Shown: positions 60,726 through 64,000 of the stretch, piece after piece
Layout of the letters: the number at the start of each line of letters is the position of its first letter
Numbering within the stretch: position 1 is the stretch's first letter
Source of the DNA: CAVYTF01 sp963708205
GTDB lineage: Bacteria > Bacteroidota > Bacteroidia > Chitinophagales > Chitinophagaceae
Assembly (NCBI GenBank): GCA_963708205.1
Contig: OY970196.1
Coordinates: 1,054,001-1,118,000, forward strand
Reading direction: 5' to 3'
Length of the DNA stretch: 64,000 nt
The notes under the pieces: model-generated
What the model was told of the DNA's origin: nothing
Database searches by the model: none
The model's input: only the letters and a program-made list of their open reading frames with translations
Made by a program: the position numbers and the translations under genes

Positions 60726-63700
60726 ATGCTTTTATCTAAAAAAATATTGGCTATACTTTTATTCCCGCTTTATTTATTTGCGCAAAACGATTATACTTTT
60801 CAGCATCTCACTATTGATGATGGTTTATTGGTCAATTCTAAAGCGCATGTTTTCCAGGATGCGGAAGGCTTTTACTGGTTTACTGCTGCAAATGCTATTC
60901 AGCGTTTTGATGGAAAAAATTTTATCAGTTATCCATATAATTATAAAACATCTGCCATTGGAGATTGGATAAGTGAGCCAATAGAAGATGATAAAAAAAA
61001 TATTTGGTTTCTAAATAAAGACGGCATAAATATATTTCAGCGGAATAAAAGAGAAATCACCTATTTGTCTTTTGGTAAGCCGGCAAATATTGATACACAT
61101 ATTGAAAAGATCTTACAGGATAAACAAAAAAGAATATGGATACTGACGGATAAAAAAGTTTATCTGTATAATGAAACATCTCAGAAGCCAACATTATACA
61201 GCAACATCATTATTAATACAAAAAAAGGAATTCAGGACGGAGTATATGACACTAAAACAAATTCTTTTTGGTTGCTTATTACAGGTGCTTCAAAAGAAAT
61301 TGCCTGCTTTGATATTGATAAAAAACAATTAACTTATCCTCTTAATAATAATATTGATGAAATGCTGGGGCATATAAATCCAGTAGCATTATTTCACATC
61401 GATAATGACGCAAATTTATGGATTGGTAACTACCTTGGCGATCTGTGTAAATACAATACAACCCTTAGCCAGCCTGCATCTTACGATATCTTGCATCAAC
61501 GCGAAAAAGAAACAATCAATTCACCCAACTCTGCAATAACAGATTGTATTGATGACGGAAATGGAAGTGTTTGGTTTGGCGGAGATTATTATATCGGCTT
61601 ATTGAAGTATGATAAAAAGGCAAATAATTTTTCTCACATTGCCTATAATAATGGGTCTGAATATGGATTGCATTATAATGAAGTTATTTATAATTTTTAT
61701 AAAGATAATGATGGAAATATTTGGGTAAATACCGATCTTGGCTGGAATATTTTCAACTCCGCAACACAGCATTTTAAATACCTGCGGCCGCTTCCGCAAT
61801 CTTCTGTCACGCAGTTCAGCACGGATGTTTCATCAATCTTTCAAAGCCGTTCAGGGGATATTTGGATAAGCACCTGGGGCGATGGGATCTTTCGATATGA
61901 CAGCAATTTTATTTTCAAAAGAAATTATGTTTATGAGAAAAATGATCCTTCATCTTTCGGTGAAACATTAAACCGTGCATGGTGTTTTGCGGAAGATGCA
62001 AAAGGAAAAATTTGGATAGGATGTCAACATGGAATGCTCAGTATTCTTGATACTGCGACTGGAAAATTTATTAATAAGCAGCTTCCTAGTTTAGGCAATT
62101 CAACCATTATGAAAATGCTTAAAGACAACACAGGAAATATGTGGCTTGGTCTTTATTCCGGTCTGTTAGCAAAGATAGATCAGCAGTTTAATACAGTTGT
62201 TTTTCGCGAAGCATTTAAAAATCCTTCCAACATTACTTCGGCTGTTGATGGGATGTGTTTAGATAACGCAGGGAATATCTGGTGGAGTCCGGGAGCAAAC
62301 GGAATTATAAAGTTTGATGTAATAAAGAATACTGTCACCGATACATTGCTTTATCCTTTGCACATCTTTTCTCCGTGTTTTGTTAACGACTCTGAAATGA
62401 TTGCAGGCACTGATACACAGGCTTTTTTTATTTTAAATATTCATACAAAAAAAGCCCGCTTTTTAAACAATTCTGTTATTACAAATAATGTTTTTGGTGG
62501 AATAAAAGCCGGCAAGGCAATATGGATTTTTGCGGGTAATGGCATTTTAAAATGTGATTTTTCTACTAATAAAATTTCAAATTTTACAGCAGAAGATGGT
62601 ATAAGAGATCATGAATTACAAGGTGCATTTTATAAACTTCATAATGGTAATATTATGTTTTCTGCAAAGTCGGGCATTATATATTTTAACCCGGGTGATA
62701 TTAAAGAAAAGACTGCGCCGCCTAATGTTTCGATAACAAATTTTATTGCAGAAGGACATAACTACTCTGTTGATTCACTATTGCAAAATCATCAAATCAA
62801 TTTGCCTTATAATGAGAATGAAATAACGATTGAATATGCATCGCTTTCTTTTACCGGAAGAAAATCAACCCAATATTTTTATACATTATCTGGCATTGAT
62901 AAAACATGGGTTTTCGCAGGTACAGAACGCTCTGTTACGTATGCCAATCTTGCTCCGGGTAAATATATTTTTCAAATAAAATCTGAAAATGCAGATGGTG
63001 TTGAAACAAAAAAAATTACTTCTTTAAATATAATAATCGATCCTCCGTGGTGGAAGACATGGTGGGCAGAAATACTATGGATTATGGTTGCAGCGATGAT
63101 AATTTACACCATATATATGTATCGCAAACGCAGTGTTGACAAGCTTTCCTGCATAAGACAAGCTATTGCTTTGGATCTTCATGACGATATTGGCTCAACG
63201 CTCAATAGTATCTCGGTATATAGTGAAATTGCAGGTAAGCAAATGACAACTAATCCGGCAAATGCAAAAAATTTATTGGAAAAAATGGGCGTTTCATCGC
63301 GCGATATGATTGATACAATGAATGATATTGTTTGGGCTGTGAATCCTAAGAATGATTACTTTGAAAATGTATTGCAGCGGATGCAATTCTTTGCAGGAGA
63401 ATTATTATCAGGGAAAAATATTTTATTAAAATTTGAAGCAGATGAACGCATTAAGCGCGTAAAATTATCTATGATCACAAGAAAAAATCTCTATCTTATT
63501 TTCAAAGAAGCAATTAACAATGCATATAAATATTCTTTTGCCAAGACAGTGATAGTAGGCATTTCAGAGAAAGCAGGCAAATTAATTATGCAGGTTATTG
63601 ACGATGGTAAGGGCTTTATCATTGCATCAAAAAACATAAAAGGAAATGGTTTGGAAAACATGAATTTGCGTGCCAAGGAAATTAATGCCACGCTTTATAT

Positions 63701-63755
63701 AACAAGCAAAGAAGATAAAGGAACAGTGATTGAATTAGTGCTGCCAATAAAATAA
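60726..63755 (+). CDS. Propeller sensor histidine kinase of the NarX/DesK (HisKA_3) type
   Basis: A 1009-residue protein with a signal peptide (ending LYLFAQND, about residue 20). Beta-propeller blades fill about 25-660 (DNDGNIWVNTDLGWNIF, SRSGDIWISTWGDGIFRYD). A Y_Y_Y domain (about 690-770; LAPGKYIFQIKSENADG) and a transmembrane helix (WIMVAAMIIYTIYMY) follow. The HisKA_3 box is ALDLHDDIGSTLNSISVYSE, and the HATPase ends DDGKGF and GNGLENMNLRAKEI. ATG at 60726 is preceded by AGCAGG. It is cotranscribed with the receiver at 63814. Its core is unrelated to the shared-core kinases of the region. Confidence 0.91.
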   Translation: MLLSKKILAILLFPLYLFAQNDYTFQHLTIDDGLLVNSKAHVFQDAEGFYWFTAANAIQRFDGKNFISYPYNYKTSAIGDWISEPIEDDKKNIWFLNKDGINIFQRNKREITYLSFGKPANIDTHIEKILQDKQKRIWILTDKKVYLYNETSQKPTLYSNIIINTKKGIQDGVYDTKTNSFWLLITGASKEIACFDIDKKQLTYPLNNNIDEMLGHINPVALFHIDNDANLWIGNYLGDLCKYNTTLSQPASYDILHQREKETINSPNSAITDCIDDGNGSVWFGGDYYIGLLKYDKKANNFSHIAYNNGSEYGLHYNEVIYNFYKDNDGNIWVNTDLGWNIFNSATQHFKYLRPLPQSSVTQFSTDVSSIFQSRSGDIWISTWGDGIFRYDSNFIFKRNYVYEKNDPSSFGETLNRAWCFAEDAKGKIWIGCQHGMLSILDTATGKFINKQLPSLGNSTIMKMLKDNTGNMWLGLYSGLLAKIDQQFNTVVFREAFKNPSNITSAVDGMCLDNAGNIWWSPGANGIIKFDVIKNTVTDTLLYPLHIFSPCFVNDSEMIAGTDTQAFFILNIHTKKARFLNNSVITNNVFGGIKAGKAIWIFAGNGILKCDFSTNKISNFTAEDGIRDHELQGAFYKLHNGNIMFSAKSGIIYFNPGDIKEKTAPPNVSITNFIAEGHNYSVDSLLQNHQINLPYNENEITIEYASLSFTGRKSTQYFYTLSGIDKTWVFAGTERSVTYANLAPGKYIFQIKSENADGVETKKITSLNIIIDPPWWKTWWAEILWIMVAAMIIYTIYMYRKRSVDKLSCIRQAIALDLHDDIGSTLNSISVYSEIAGKQMTTNPANAKNLLEKMGVSSRDMIDTMNDIVWAVNPKNDYFENVLQRMQFFAGELLSGKNILLKFEADERIKRVKLSMITRKNLYLIFKEAINNAYKYSFAKTVIVGISEKAGKLIMQVIDDGKGFIIASKNIKGNGLENMNLRAKEINATLYITSKEDKGTVIELVLPIK

Positions 63756-63813
63756 TCTTACTACCTTATTATGTAGTGGCAATCATTTTAATTAAATAAA
63801 GATTTGCATAAGA

Positions 63814-64000
63814 ATGGATAAAAACATAACGGTAGTTATTTTTGAAGACAACCATTTGCTGCGCGACGGATATTATCAATTAATCAATGGCACTGCAGGT
63901 TTTTCCTGCGTTGGCGCTTATGATAACGCAGAAGATTTATTGTATAAAATGAAAAGATCTGCTCCCGATGTAGTATTGATGGATATTGATCTGCCCGGAA
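63814..64000 (+). CDS. Response regulator, 5' part only (NarL/LuxR type expected)
   Basis: The first 62 codons of a receiver domain, cut by the window end. It starts MDKNITVVIFEDNHLLRDGY; the phosphoacceptor is Asp57 in VVLMDIDLPG. It lies 58 bp after the HisKA_3 kinase, whose usual partner is a NarL-type regulator with a LuxR helix-turn-helix; that output domain is outside the window. Confidence 0.85.
   Translation, partial: MDKNITVVIFEDNHLLRDGYYQLINGTAGFSCVGAYDNAEDLLYKMKRSAPDVVLMDIDLPG

Overview
The window is AT-rich DNA from a Bacteroidota bacterium, most likely Chitinophagaceae or a close relative (inference). The evidence is: two secreted proteins with type IX secretion (T9SS) C-terminal sorting domains; several beta-propeller/Y_Y_Y histidine kinases; an arginine operon with the transcarbamylase variant typical of this phylum; a TAnnTTTG-type promoter; and weak Shine-Dalgarno sequences.

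Layout. 0-7 kb: housekeeping and sugar genes (Gfo/Idh/MocA oxidoreductase, ribF, purM, a TPR membrane protein, tRNA-Arg(CCU), a secreted glycoside hydrolase fused to an aldose 1-epimerase). 7-15.4 kb: a compact arginine operon, GNAT-argG-argC-argD-argF'-argB-argE-argH, with overlapping genes. 15.4-28.5 kb: two phytoene-desaturase-like FAD oxidoreductases, a lipase-maturation-factor-like membrane protein, a PAS histidine kinase with its response regulator, a metallophosphoesterase, and a small sugar/organic-acid cluster (two TIM-barrel isomerases, a PhyH dioxygenase, a second Gfo/Idh/MocA protein). A decayed small gene and an M13 peptidase follow.

31-64 kb is a signalling and surface region. 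A minus-strand operon (about 38.8 to 31.0 kb) carries two histidine kinases, two receiver proteins (one fused to a class III nucleotide cyclase) and an HD-YitT fusion. After an FGE-like protein and a PPC-repeat T9SS protein come two more kinases with almost the same catalytic core, then a decayed kinase tail. Next is a 1890-residue T9SS protein. Upstream of it lies an array of six short dyads spaced 21 bp apart, followed by a LytTR regulator and its propeller-bearing, probably lipidated LytS-type kinase. A further propeller kinase and a LuxR/NarL-type receiver, cut by the window edge, end the window.

How it fits together. The arginine genes form a complete N-acylated pathway from N-acylglutamate to arginine. 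Val at position 90 of the transcarbamylase hints at succinylated intermediates. In the signalling region four kinases share essentially the same dimerisation helices, so they may converge on the same receivers, one of which should make cyclic AMP. The LytS/LytTR pair is placed to control the large surface protein through the 21-bp array. That module is the strongest candidate for an undescribed regulatory system here. No CRISPR array, complete insertion sequence or rRNA gene was seen.
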